DNA of 64,000 nucleotides, from the NCBI RefSeq assembly GCF_051014445.1, contig NW_027488368.1, positions 8,060,001 to 8,124,000 on the forward strand. Direction: 5' to 3'. This document shows positions 32,049 to 45,960 of the stretch, piece after piece. The stretch comes from Colletes latitarsis (Eukaryota; Arthropoda; Insecta; Hymenoptera; Colletidae). The first letter of the stretch is position 1. Every line of letters starts with the position of its first letter. The notes beneath the pieces are model-generated. The model did not search any database. It saw nothing but the letters and a program-made list of their open reading frames with translations, and was not told where the DNA came from. The position numbers and the translations under genes are program-made.

Positions 32049-32830
32049 GCAGGTTATGTCTGGGTTAGGTCTGGTATTTGCCCTCATCTGGCACGTACTT
32101 ACGCATTTTTCGCATACTTGTTGGCCAGATCCTGGCCTTTTTCCGGCTTGGACCACGTAGTAATGTGGTACCACACCGAAACAGTCAGTTAAACCTGGTT
32201 GCGATTAATATTTTAGATGATAACGCCGGTTATGTCTAGGTTAGGTCTGGTATTTGCCCTCATCTGGCACGTACTTTCGCATTTTTCGCATACTTCTTGG
32301 CCAGATCCTAGGCTTTTTCTGGTTTGGATCACGTACTAATGTGGTACCACACTGGAACAGTCAATTAATCCTGGTTGCGATTAATATTTTAGAGGATAAC
32401 GCAGGTTATGTCTGGGTTAGGTCTGGTATTTGCCCTCATCTGGCACGTACTTACGCATTTTTCGCATACTTGTTGGCCAGATCCTGGCCTTTTTCCGGCT
32501 TGGACCACGTAGTAATGTGGTACCACACCGAAACAGTCAGTTAAACCTGGTTGCGATTAATATTTTAGATGATAACGCCGGTTATGTCTAGGTTAGGTCT
32601 GGTATTTGCCCTCATCTGGCACGTACTTTCGCATTTTTCGCATACTTCTTGGCCAGATCCTAGGCTTTTTCTGGTTTGGATCACGTACTAATGTGGTACC
32701 ACACTGGAACAGTCAATTAATCCTGGTTGCGATTAATATTTTAGAGGATAACGCAGGTTATGTCTGGGTTAGGTCTGGTATTTGCCCTCATCTGGCACGT
32801 ACTTACGCATTTTTCGCATACTTGTTGGCC
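32049..32830 (+). repeat. Higher-order repeat: 352-bp dimers, 2.2 copies
   Basis: Units start at 32049, 32401 and 32753. The first two read as identical over 352 bp by eye. The third diverges after about 32830. Shared oddities are gcaggttatg, acttacgcat and tacttcttggcc. Confidence 0.88.
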
Positions 32831-35800
32831 AGATCCTGGCCACTTCCTGGCTTTGACAACGTAGTAATGCGGTACCACACCGAAACAGTCAATTAAACCT
32901 GGTTGCGATTAATATTTTAGAGGATAACGCAGGTTATGTCTGGGTTAGGTCTGGGATTTGCCCTCATCTGGCTCGTACTTTCGCACTTTTCGCTTACTTG
33001 CCGGGCAGATCCTGGTTTTTTTGTGGTTTGGATACCGTCGTAATGTGGTTCCACACCGAAACAGTCAATTAAACCTGGTTGCGATTAATATTTTACAGGA
33101 TAACGACGGTTAAGTCTTGGTTAGTTCTAGTATTTGCCGTCATCTGTCTCATACTTTCGCATTTTTCGCATACTTGTTGGCCAGATCCAGGGCTTTTTCT
33201 GGTTTGGATCGCGTACTAATGCGGTACCACACCGAAACAGCCAATTAAACCTGGTTGCGTTTAATATTTTAGAGGATAACGCCGGTTACGTCTTGGTTAG
33301 CTCTAGTATTTGCCCTCATCTGGCTCGTACTTTCGCATTTTTCGCTTACTTGCCGGGCAGATCCTGGGTTTTTTGTCGTTTGGGTACCGTCGTAATGTGG
33401 TTCACACCGAAACAGTCAATTAAACCTGGTTGCGATTAATATTTTACAGGATAACGACGGTTAAGTCTTGGTTAGTTCTAGTATTTGCCGTCATCTGTCT
33501 CATACTTTCGCATTTTTCGCATACTTGTTGGCCAGATCCAGGGCTTTTTCTGGTTTGGATCACGTAGTAATGTGGTAACACTCTGAAACAGTCAATTAAA
33601 CCTGGTTGCGATTAATATTTTTGAGGATAACACCAGTTATGTCTGGGTTAGTTCTGGTATTTCCAACCATCCGGCTCATACTTTCGCATTTTTCGCTTAC
33701 TTGCGGGGCAGATCCTGGCCTTTTTCTGGCTTGGACCACGTAGTAATGCGGTACCACACCGAAACAGTTAATCATACCTGGTTGCGATTAATATTTTAGT
33801 GGATAACGCTGGTTATGTCTAGATTAGTTTTGGTATTTGCCCTCATCTGGCTCGTACTTTCGCATTTTTCGCATACTTGTTGGCCAGATCTCGGGTTTTT
33901 TGTGGCTTGGATCCCGTAGCAATGTGGTACCACACTGAAACAGTCAATTAAACCTGGTTGCGGTTAATATTTTTGGGGATAACGCCGGTTATGTCTGGGT
34001 TACTTCTGGTATTTCCAACCATCCGGCTCATACTTTCGCTTCGCTCGCATACTCGTTGGCCAGATGCTGGGTTTTTTCTGGTTTGGATCCCGCAATAATG
34101 ATGTTCCACACCGGAACAGTCAATTAAACCTGGTTTCGATTAACATTTTAGAGGATAACGCCGGTTAAGTCTTGGTTAGTTCTAGTATTTGCCGTCATCT
34201 GTCTCATACTTTCGCATTTTTCGCATACTTGTTGGCCAGATCCTGGCTTTTTTCTGGTTTGGATCACGTAGTAATACGGTACCACACCGAAACAGTAAAT
34301 TAAACCTGGTTGCGATTAATATTTTAGAGGATAACGCCGGTTACGTCTTGGTTAGGTCTCGTATTTGCCCTCATGTGGCTCGTACTTTCGCATTTTTCAC
34401 TTACTTGTTCGCCAGATCTCGGGTTTTCTGTGGTTTGGCTCCCGTCGTAATGTGGTTCCACACCGAAACAGTCAATTAACCCTGGTTGCGATTAATATTT
34501 TGGAGGACAGCGCTGGTTATGTTTGGGTTAGTTCTGGTATTTGCAATCATCAGGCACATACTTTCGCATTTTTCGCATACTTGTTGGGCAGATCCTGGGT
34601 TTTCCCTGGTTTGCATAACGTAGTAATGTGGTACCACACCGAAACAGTCAATTAAACCTGGTTGCGATTAATATTTTACAGGATAACGCCTGTAAAGTCT
34701 TGGTTAGTTCTAGTATTTGCCGTCATCTGTCTCATACTTTCGCATTTTTCGCATACTTGTTGGCCAGATCCTGGCCTTTTTCTGGTTTGGATCACGTAGT
34801 AATGTGGTACCACACTGAAACAGTCATTTAAACCTGGTTGCGATTAATATTTTTCAGGATAACGCCGGTTATGTCTGGGTTAGGTCTGGTATTTGCCCTC
34901 ATCTGGCTCGTACTTTCGCATTTTTCGCATACTTGTTGGCCAGATCTCGGGTTTTTTGTGGCTTGGATCCCGTAGTAATGTGGTACCACACTGAAACAGT
35001 CATTTAAACCTGGTTGCGATTAATATTTTTCAGGATAACGCCGGTTATGTCTGGGTTAGGTCTGGGTTTGCCCTCATCTGGCTCGTACTTTCGCATTTTT
35101 CGCATACTTGTTGGCCAGATCCTGGGCTTTTTCTGGTTTGGATCACGTGGTAGAGTAGTACCACACTGAAACAGTCAATTAAATCTAGGTTCGATCAATA
35201 TTACAGGGGATAACACCTGTTAGGTCAGGGTTACGTCTTGTATTTCCAATCATCTGCCTCATACTTTCGCATTTTTCGCACACTTGTTGTCGTGATCCTG
35301 GGCTTTTTGTTGGTTAGTATCACGTATTAATGTGGTGCCACACTGAAATAGTCAATTCAACCTGGATTGGATGAATATTTTAGAGGATAGCACCGGTTAG
35401 GTCTGGGTTAGGTCTGGTATTTGCCACCATCTAGCTCATACTTTCGCATTTTTGGCATAATTGTTGGCTAGATCCTGGGCTATTTGTGACTGGCATCACG
35501 TAGTAATGCGGTACCACACTGAAACAGTCAATTAAACCTGGTTCCGATTAATATTTTCGAGGATAACGCCGGTTATGCCAGGGTTACGTCTTGTATTTGC
35601 AATCATCTGCCTCATACTTTCGCATTTTTCGCATACGTGTTGTCCAGATCGTGGGCTTTTTGTTGGTTAGTATCACGTATTAATGTGGTACCACACTGAA
35701 ATAGTCAATAAAACGTGGTTCCGATTAATATTTTAGAGGATAACTCCGGTTATGTCTGGGTTAGATGTGGTATTTGTCATCATCCAGCTCATACTTTCAC

Positions 35801-38800
35801 ATTTTTGGCATACTTGTTGGCCAGATCCTGGGCTGTTTCTAATTTGGATCACGTACAAATGTGGTGCCACACTGAAACAGTCAATTAAACCTGGTTCCGA
35901 TTAATATTTTAAAGGATAACGCCGGTTATGTCTGGGTTAGATCTGGTATTTGCAATCATCTGGCTCATACATTCGCGTTTTTCGCATACTTGTTGGCCAG
36001 ATCCTGGGATTTTTCTGGTTTGGGTCACGTAGAAATGTAGTACCACACTGAGACAGTCAATAAAAGCTGGTTCCGATTACTATTTTAGTGGAGAACGCCG
36101 GTTATGCCTGGGTTAAGTCTGGTAATTGCATCATCTGCCTTATACTTTCGCATTTTTCGCATACTTGTTGGCCAGATCCTGGGCTTTTTCTGGTTTGGAT
36201 CGCGTAGTAGAGTAGTACCACACCGAAAAAGTCAATTAAACCTGGTTCCGATAAATACTTTAGAGGATAACGCTGTTTATGGCTGGGTTAGTTCTGGTAT
36301 TTGCCCTCATCTCGCTCGTTCATTCGCATTTTTCGCATACTTGCTAGCCAGATCCTGGCCTTTTTCAGGTTTGGATCACGCAGTAATGCGGTACCACACA
36401 GAAAATGTCAATTAAACCTGGTTGCGATTAATATTTTAGAGGATAACTCCGGTTATGTCTCGGTTAGGTCTGGGATTTGCCCTCCTCTGGCTCGTCCTTT
36501 CGCATTTTTGGATACGTGTTGGCCAGATCCCGGCCTTTTTCTGGCTTAGACCACGTAGTAATGCGGTACCACACAGCAACAGTCTATTAAACCTGGTTCC
36601 GATAAATATTTTAGAGGATAACGTTGGTTATGTCTGGGTTAGTTCTGGTATTTGCAATGATCTAACTCATACTTTCGCATTTTTCACATACTTGTTGGCC
36701 AGATCCTGGGCTTTTTCTGGTTTGGATCCCGTAGTAATGTGGTTCCACACCGAAACAGTCAATGAAATCTGGTTGCGATAACTATCTTAGAGGATAACGC
36801 CGTTTATGTCTTGGTTAGGTCTGGTATTTGCCCTCATCTAGCTCGTACTTTCGCATTTTTCGCATACTTGTTGGCCAGGTCCTGGGCTTTTTCTGGTTCG
36901 GATCACGTAGTAATATGGCACCACACTGAAACAGTCAATTAAATCTGGTTTCGATCAATATTTCAGGGGATAACACCGGTTATGTCTCGGTTAGGTCTGG
37001 GATTTGCCCTCATCTGGCTCGTACTTTCGCATTTTTCGCATACTTGTTGGCCAGATCCTGTCCTCTTGCTGGTTTGGATCACGTAGTAATGCGGTACCAC
37101 ACTGAAACGGACAATAGAAGCTGGTTCCGATTAATATTTTAGAGGAGAACGCCGGTTATGCCTTGGTTAGGTCTGGTATTTGCAATCGTCTGGCTCATAC
37201 ATTCGCATTTTTCGCGTACTTGTTGGCCAGATCCTGGATTTTTTCTGGTTTGGATCACGTAGTAATGCGGTACCACACCGAAACAGTCAATTAAACCTGG
37301 TTGCGATTAATATTTTAGAGGATAACGCCGGTTATGTCTCGGTTAGGTCTGGGATTTGCCCTCATCTGGCTCGTACTTTCGCATTTTGCGCATTCTTGTT
37401 GGCCCGATCCTGGGCTTTTTCTGGTTCGGATCATGTAGTAATGCGGTACCACACCGAAAAAATCAATTAAACCTTGTTCCGATAAATATTTTAGAGGATA
37501 ACGCCGGTTATGTCAAGGTTAGTTCTGGTATTTGCATTCATCTGCCTCATACTTTCGCATTTTTCGCATACTTGTTGTCCAGATCCTGGGCTTTTTGTTG
37601 GTTAGTATCACGTATTAATGTGGTGCCACACTGAAATAGTCAATTCAACCTGGATTAGATGAATATTTTAGAGGATAGCACCGGTTAGGTCTGGGTTAGG
37701 TCTGGTTTTTGCCATCATCTAGCTCATACTTTCGCATTTTTGGCATAATTGTTGGCTAGATCCTGGGCTATTTGTGACTGGGATCACGTAGTAATGTGGT
37801 ACCACACTGAAACAGTCAATTTAACCTGGTTCCGATTAATATTTTCGAGGATAACGCCGGTTATGCCTGGGTTAGGTCTGGTATTTGCCATCATCTAGCT
37901 CATACTTTCACATTTTTGGCATACTTGTTGTCCAGATCCTGGGCTGTTTCTGATTTGGATCACGTACAAATGTGGTACCACACTGAAACAGTCAGTTAAA
38001 CCTGGTTCCGATTAATATTTTAGAGGATAACGCCGGTTATGACTCGGTTAGGTCTGGGATTTGCCCTCATCTGGCTCGTTCTCTCGCACTTTCGCATACC
38101 TGTTGGCCAGATCCTGACATTTTTCTGGCTCGGATCACGTAGTCATATGGTACCACGCTGAAACAGTCAATAAAAGCTGGTTCCGATTAATATTTTAGAG
38201 GAGAACGCCGGTTATGCCTGGGTTGGGTCTGGTAATTGCAATCATCTGCCTCATACTTTCGCATTTTTCGCATTCTTGTTGGCCAGATCCTGGGCTTTTT
38301 CTGGTTTGGATCACGTAGTAGAGTAGTACCACACTGAAACAGTCAATTAAACCTGGTTTCGATCAATATTACAGGGGATAACACCTGTTAGGTCAGGGTT
38401 ACGTCTTGTATTTGCAATCATCTGCCTCATACTTTCGCATTTTTCGCATACTTGTTGTCCAGATCCTGGGCTTTTTGTTGGTTAGTATCACGTATTAATG
38501 TGGTACCACACTGAAATAGTCCTTTAAAATGTGGTTCCGATTAATATTTTAGAGGATAACGCCGGTTATGTCTGGGTTAGGTCTGGTATTTGTCATCATC
38601 TAGCTCATACTTTCGCATTTTTGGCATAATTGTTGGTCAGATCCTGGGCTGTTTTTGACTGACATCACGTACTAATGTGGTACCACACTGAAACAGTTAA
38701 TTAATCCTGGTTCCGATTAATATTTTCGAGGATAACGCCGGTTATGCCTGGGTTAGGTCTGGTATTTGCCATCATCTGGCTCATACATTCGCGTTTTTCG

Positions 38801-41800
38801 CATACTTGTTGGCCAGATCCTGGGATTTTTCTGGTTTGGATGCCGTGGTAATGTGGTTCCACACCGTAACAGTCAATTAAACCTGGTTGCGATTAATATT
38901 TTAGAGGATAACGCCGGTTATGCCTGGGTTAGGTCTGGTATTTGCCATCATCTGGCTCATACATTCGCGTTTTTGGCATACTTGTTGGCCAGATCCTGGG
39001 CTTTTTCTGGTTTGGATCACGTAGTAGAGTAGTACCACACTGAAACAGTCAATTAAACCTGGTTTCGATCAATATTACAGGGGATAACACCTGTTAGGTC
39101 AGGGTTACGTCTTGTATTTGCAATCATCTGCCTCATACTTTCGCATATTTCGCATACGTGTTGTCCAGATCGTGGGCTTTTTGTTGGTTAGTATCACGTA
39201 TTAATGTGGTACCACACTGAAATAGTCAATAAAACGTGGTTCCGATTAATATTTTAGAGGATAACTCCGGTTATGTCTGGGTTAGATGTGGTATTTGTCA
39301 TCATCCAGCTCATACTTTCACATTTTTGGCATACTTGTTGGCCAGATCCTGGGCTGTTTCTAATTTGGATCACGTACAAATGTGGTACCACACTGAAACA
39401 GTCAATTAAACCTGGTTCCGATTAATATTTTAGAGGATAACGCCGGTTATGTCTGGGTTAGATCTGGTATTTGCAATCATCTGGCTCATACATTCGCGTT
39501 TTTCGCATACTTGTTGGCCAGATCCTGGGAATTTTCTGGTTTGGATGCCGTGGTAATGTGGTTCCACACCGTAACAGTCAATTCAACCTGGTTGCGATTA
39601 ATATTTTAGAGGATAACGCCGGTTATGTCTCGGTTAGGTCTGGTATTAGCCCTCATCTGGCTCGTAGTTTCGCTTTTTTCGCATACTTGTTGGCCAGATC
39701 CTGGGCTTTTTCTAGTTTGGATCAAGTAGTAATGTGATACCACACCGAGACAGTCAATGAAAGCGGGTTCCGATTAATATTTTAGAGGATAACGCCGGTT
39801 ATGCCTTGGTTAGGTCTGGTATTTGCAATCGTCTGGCTCATACATTCGCATTTTTCGCATACTTGTTGGCCAGATCCTGGATTTTTTCTGGTTTGGATCA
39901 CGTAGTAATGCGGTACTACACCGAAACAGTCAATTAAACCTGGTTGCGATTAATATTTTAGAGGATAACGCCGGTTATGTCTCGGTTAGGTCTGGGAGTT
40001 GCCCTCATCTGGCTCGTACTTTCGCATTTTGCGCATTCTTGTTGGCCCGATCCTGGGCTTTTTCTGGTTCGGATCACGTAGTAATGCGGTACCACACCGA
40101 AAAAATCAATTAAACCTTGTTCCGATAAATATTTTAGAGGATAACGCCGGTTATGTCAAGGTTAGTTCTGGTATTTGCATTCATCTGCCTCATACTTTCG
40201 CATTTTTCGCATACTTGTTGTCCAGATCCTGGGCTTTTTGTTGGTTAGTATCACGTATTAATGTGGTGCCACACTGAAATAGTCAATTCAACCTGGATTC
40301 GATGAATATTTTAGAGGATAGCACCGGTTAGGTCTGGGTTAGGTCTGGTATTTGCCATCATCTAGCTCATACTTTCGCATTTTTGGCATAATTGTTGGCT
40401 AGATCCTGGGCTATTTGTGACTGGGATCACGTAGTAATGTGGTACCACACTGAAACAGTCAATTTAACCTGGTTCCGATTAATATTTTCGAGGATAACGC
40501 CGGTTATGCCTGGGTTAGGTCTGGTATTTGCCATCATCTAGCTCATACTTTCACATTTTTGGCATACTTGTTGGCCAGATCCTGGGCTGTTTCTGATTTG
40601 GATCACGTACAAATATGGTACCACACTGAAACAGTCAGTTAAACCTGGTTCCGATTAATATTTTAGAGGATAACGCCGGTTATGTCTCGTTTACGTCTGG
40701 GATTTGCCCTCATCTGGCTCGTACTTTCGCATTTTCACATACTTGTTGGCCAGTTCCTGGGTTTTTACTTGTTTGGGTCACGTAGAAATGTGATACCACT
40801 CTGAGACAGTCAATAAAAGCTGGTTCCGATTAATATTTTAACGGAGAACGCCGGTTATGCCAGGGTTAGGTCTGGTATTTGCCCTCATCTGACACGTACT
40901 TTCGCATTTTTCCCATACATGTTGGCCAGATCCTGACCTTTTTCTGGCTCGAATCACGTAGTCATATGGTACCACACTGAAACAGTCAATTAAACCTGGT
41001 TCCGATTAATATTTTAGAGGATAACGCCGGTTATGTCTGGGTTAGGTCTGGTATTTGTCATCATCTAGCTCATACTTTCGCATTTTTGGCATAATTGTTG
41101 GCCAGATCCTGGGCTATTTTTGACTGAGATCACGTACTAATTTGGTACCACACTGAAACAGTCAATTAATCCTGGTTCCGATTAAAATTTTCGAGGATAA
41201 CGCCGGTTATGTGTGGGTTAGATTTGGTATTTGCAATCGTCTGGCTCATACTTTCGCGTATTTCGCATACTTGTAGGCCAGATCCTGGGATTTTACTGGT
41301 TTGGATGCCGTGGTAATGTGGTTCCACACCGAAACAGTCAATTAAACCTAGTTGCGATTAATATTATAGAGGATAACGCAGGCTATGTCTGGGTTAGGTC
41401 TGGTATCTGCCCTCATCTGACTCGTACTTTCGCATTTTTCCCATACATGTTGGCCAGATCCGGGCCTTTTTTTGGTTTGGATCACGTAGTCATGCGGTAC
41501 CACACCGAAACAGTCAATTAAACCTGGTTGCGATTAATATTTTAGAGGATAACGCCGGTTATGGCTCGGTTAGGTCTGGGATTTGCCCTCATCTGGCTCG
41601 TACTTTCGCATTTTCGCATACCTGTTGGCCAGATCCTGACATTTTTCTGGCTCGGATCACGTAGTCATATGGTACCACGCTGAAACAGTCAATAAAAGCT
41701 GGTTCCGATTAATATTTTAGAGGAGAACGCCGGTTATGCCTGGGTTGGGTCTGGTAATTGCAATCATCTGCCTCATACTTTCGCATTTTTCGCATACTTG

Positions 41801-43659
41801 TTGGCCAGATCCTGGACTTTTTCTGGTTTGGATCACGTAGTAGAGTAGTACCACACTGAAACAGTCAATTAAACCTGGTTTCGATCAATATTACAGGGGA
41901 TAACACCTGTTAGGTCAGGGTTACGTCTTGTATTTGCAATCATCTGCCTCATACTTTCGCATTTTTCGCATACTTGTTGTCCAGATCCTGGGCTTTTTGT
42001 TGGTTAGTATCACGTATTAATGTGGTACCACACTGAAATAGTCCTTTGAAATGTGGTTCCGATTAATATTTTAGAGGATAACGCCGGTTATGTCTGGGTT
42101 AGGTCTGGTATTTGTCATCATCTAGCTCATAGTTTCGCATTTTTGGCATAATTGTTGGTCAGATCCTGGGCTGTTTTTGACTGACATCACGTACTAATGT
42201 GGTACCACACTGAAACAGTCAATTAAACCTGGTTCCGATTAATATTTTAGAGGATAACGCCTGTTATGTCTGGGTTAGATCTGGTATTTGCAATCATCTG
42301 GCTCATACATTCGCGTTTTTCTAATACTTGTTGGCCAGATCCTGGGATTTTTCTGGTATGGATGCCGTGGTAATGTGGTTCCACACCGAAACAGTCAATT
42401 AAACCTGGTTGCGATTAATATTTTAGAGGATAACGCCGGTTATGTCTGGGATAGGTCTGGTAGTAGCCCTCATCTGACTCGTACTTTCGCATTTTTCCCA
42501 TACATGTTGGCCAGATCCGGGCCTTTTTCTGGTTTGGATCATGTAGTAATGCGGTTCCACACCGAAACAGTCAATTAAACCTGGCTGCGATTAATATTTT
42601 AGAGGATAACGCCGGTTATGACTCGGTTAGGTCTGGGATTTGCCCTCATCTGGCTCGTACTTTCGCTCGTAATTTCAAACATCTGCCTCATACTTTCGCA
42701 TTTTTCGCATACTTGTTGGCCAGATCCTGGGCTTTTTCTGGTTTGGATCACGTAGTAGTGTAGTACCACACTGAAACAGTCAATTAAACCTGGTTTCGAT
42801 CAATATTTCAGGGGATAACTCCGGTTAGTTCAGGGTTACGTCTTGTATTTCCAATCATCTGCCTCATACTTTCGCATTTTTCGCACACTTGTTGTCGTGA
42901 TCCTGGCCTTTTTCTGCTTTGGATTACGTAGTAGTGCGGTGCCGCACCGAAACAGTCAATTAAATCTGGTTGCGATTAATATTTTAGAGGAAAACGCCGG
43001 TTATGTCTGGGTTAGGTCTGGGATTTGTCCTTATCTCGCTCGTTCTTTCGCATTTTTCGCCAACTTGTTGGCCAGATGCTGGGCTTTTTCTGGTTTGGAT
43101 CACGTAGTAATGCGGTACCACACCGAAAAAGTCAATTAAACCTGGTAGCGATTAATATTTTAGAGGATAACGCTGGTTATGTCTCGGTTAGGTCTGGGAT
43201 TTGCCCCCATCTGGCTCGTACTTTCGCATTTTCCGCATTCTTGTTGGCCGATCCTGGGCTTTTTCAGGTTTGGATCACGTAGTAATGCGGTACCACACCG
43301 AAAAAGTCAATTAAACCTGGTAGCGATTAATATTTTAGAGGATAACGCCCGGTTATGTCTGAGTTAGGTCTGGGATTTGCCCTCATCTGGCTCGTTCTTT
43401 CGCATAGTTCGCATACTTGTTGGCCAGATGCGGGGCTTTTTCTGGTTTGGATCACGTAGTAATGCGATACCACTCTGAAACAGACAATAAAAGCTGGTTC
43501 CGATTAATATTTTAGAGGAGATCGCCGGTTATGCCTGGGTTAGGTCTGGTATTTGCCATCATCTAGCACATACTTTCGCATTTTTCGCATACTTGTTGGC
43601 CAGATCCTGGGTTTTTGCTGGTTTGGATCCCGTAGTAGTGTGATACCACTCTGAAACAG

Positions 43660-45960
43660 TCGATTAAACCTGGTTTCGATCAATATTTTAGAGGATAACG
43701 CAAGTTAGGTCTAGGTTAGCCCTGCGATTTTCACTCATCAGACTCATACTTTCGCATTCTTCACATACTTGTTGAACTGATCCTGGGTTTTTTCTGGATT
43801 GCATCACGTAGTAATGAAGTACAACACTGAAACAGTCAATTAAACCTGGTTTCCATCAATATCTTAGAGGACAACGCAAGTTAGGTCTAGGTTATGTCTG
43901 GCATTTGCTCTCATCAGGCTCATTCTTTCGCATATTTCTCATACTTGATGGCTAGATCCTGGGCTTTTTCTGGATTGCATCACGTAGTAATGAAGTACAA
44001 CACTGAAACAGTCAATTAAACCTGGTTTCCATCAATATTTTAGAGGACAACGCAAGTTAGGTCTAGGTAAGGCCTGAGATTTTCACTCATCAGACTCATA
44101 CTTTCGCAATCTTCACATACTTGTTGAACGGATCCTGGGTTTTTTCTGGTTTGGATCACGTAGTAATGTGGTACCACACTGAAACATTCAATTAAACCTG
44201 CTTTTGATCAATATTTTAGAGAATAATTCATGTTAGGTCTAGGTTAGGTCAGGGATTTGCTCTCATCAGGCTCATTCTTTCGCATATTTCTCATACTTGA
44301 TGGCTAGATCCTGGGCTTTTTCTGGATTGCATCACGTAGTAATGAAGTACAACACTGAAACAGTCAATTAAACCTGGTTTCGATCAATATTTTAGAGAAT
44401 AATTCATGTTAGGTCTAGGTTAGGTCTGGGATTTGCTCTCATCAGGCTCATTCTTTCGCATATTTCTCATACTTGATGGCTAGATCCTGGGCTTTTTCTG
44501 GATTGCATCACGTAGTAATGAAGTACAACACTGAAACAGTCAATTAAACCTGGTTTCCATCAATATTTTAGAGGACAACGCAAGTTAGGTCTAGGTAAGG
44601 CCTGAGATTTTCACTCATCAGACTCATACTTTCGCAATCTTCACATACTTGTTGGACGGATCCTGGGTTTTTTCTGGTTTGGATCACGTAGTAATGTGGT
44701 ACCACACTGAAACATTCAATTAAACCTGCTTTTGATCAATATTTTAGAGAATAATTCATGTTAGGTCTAGGTTAGGTCAGGGATTTGCTCTCATCAGGCT
44801 CATTCTTTCGCATATTTCTCATACTTGATGGCTAGATCCTGGGCTTTTCCTGGATTGCATCACGTAGTAATGAAGTACAACACTGAAACAGTCAATTAAA
44901 CCTGGTTTCGATCAATATTTTAGAGAATAATTCATGTTAGGTCTAGGTTAGGTCTGGGATTTGCTCTCATCAGGATCATTCTTTCGCATATTTCTCATAC
45001 TTGATGGGTAGATCCTGGGCTTTTTCTGGATTGCATCACGTAGTAATGTGGTACCACACTGAAACATTCAATTAAACCTGGTCTTGATAAATATTTTAGA
45101 GGATAACGCATGTTAGGTCTGGGTTAGGTCTAGGATTTGCCCTCATCAGGCTCATTCTTTCGCATATTTCTCATACTTGATGGCTAGATCCTGGGCTTTT
45201 TCTGGATTGCATCACGTAGTAATGAAGTACAATACTGAAACAGTCAATTAAACCTTTTGTCGATCAATATTTTAGAGAATAATTCATGTTAGGTCTAGGT
45301 TAGGTCTGGGATTTGCTCTCATCAGGCTCATTCTTTCGCATATTTCTCATACTTGATGGCTAGATCCTGGGCTTTTTCTGGATTGCATCACGTAGTAATG
45401 AAGTACAACACTGAAACAATCAATTAAACCTGGTTTCCATCAATATTTTAGAGGACAACGCATGTTAGGTCTAGGTTAGGCCTGGGATTTGCCCTCATCA
45501 GGGTCATACTGTCGCAGTTTTAACATACTTGTTGAACGGATGCTGGGTTTTTTCTGGTTTGTTTCACGTAGTAATGTGGTACCACACTGAAACATTCAAT
45601 TAGACCTGGTCTTGGTTAATTTTTTTAGAGGATAACGCATGTTAGGTCTGGGTTAGGTCTAGGATTTGCCCTCATCAGGCTCATTCTTTCGCATATTTCT
45701 CATACTTGATGGCTAGATCCTGGGCTTTTTCTGGATTGCATCACGTAGTAATGAAGTACAACACTGAAACAGACAATTAAACCTGTTTTCGATCAATATT
45801 TTAGAGAATAATTCATGTTAGGTCTAGGTTAGGTCTGGGATTTGCTCTCATCAGGCTCATTCTTTCGCATATTTCTCATACTTGATGGCTAGATCCTGGG
45901 CTTTTTCTGGATTGCATCACGTAGTAATGAAGTACAACACTGAAACAGTCAATTAAACCT
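43660..45960 (+). repeat. Satellite block III, I-like monomers embedded in subfamily II
   Basis: About 13 monomers with subfamily I features (gatcaatattt, gcatatttctcatac) plus private ones: gattgcatcacg, aagtacaacactg, tacttgatggctag. The palindrome at the GTGGTACCAC position is lost in most of them. A 528-bp trimer repeats at 44043 and 44571. Both edges switch abruptly to subfamily II. Confidence 0.85.

Larger units (their letters stand above)
24110..43660 (+). repeat. 176-bp satellite array, subfamily II
   Basis: About 111 monomers in the same orientation. Subfamily II markers are tcaattaaacctggttgcga, ttaatattttagaggataac, gccggttatgtctggg, ggctcgtactttcgcattt, ttcgcatacttgttggccag and gcggtaccacaccgaaacag. 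A variant with cacgtattaatg and gaaatagtcaattc is interspersed from about 35200 onward. Long-range duplications are visible, for example 37180-37630 repeated at 39823-40277. No gene is present in this stretch. Confidence 0.95.
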
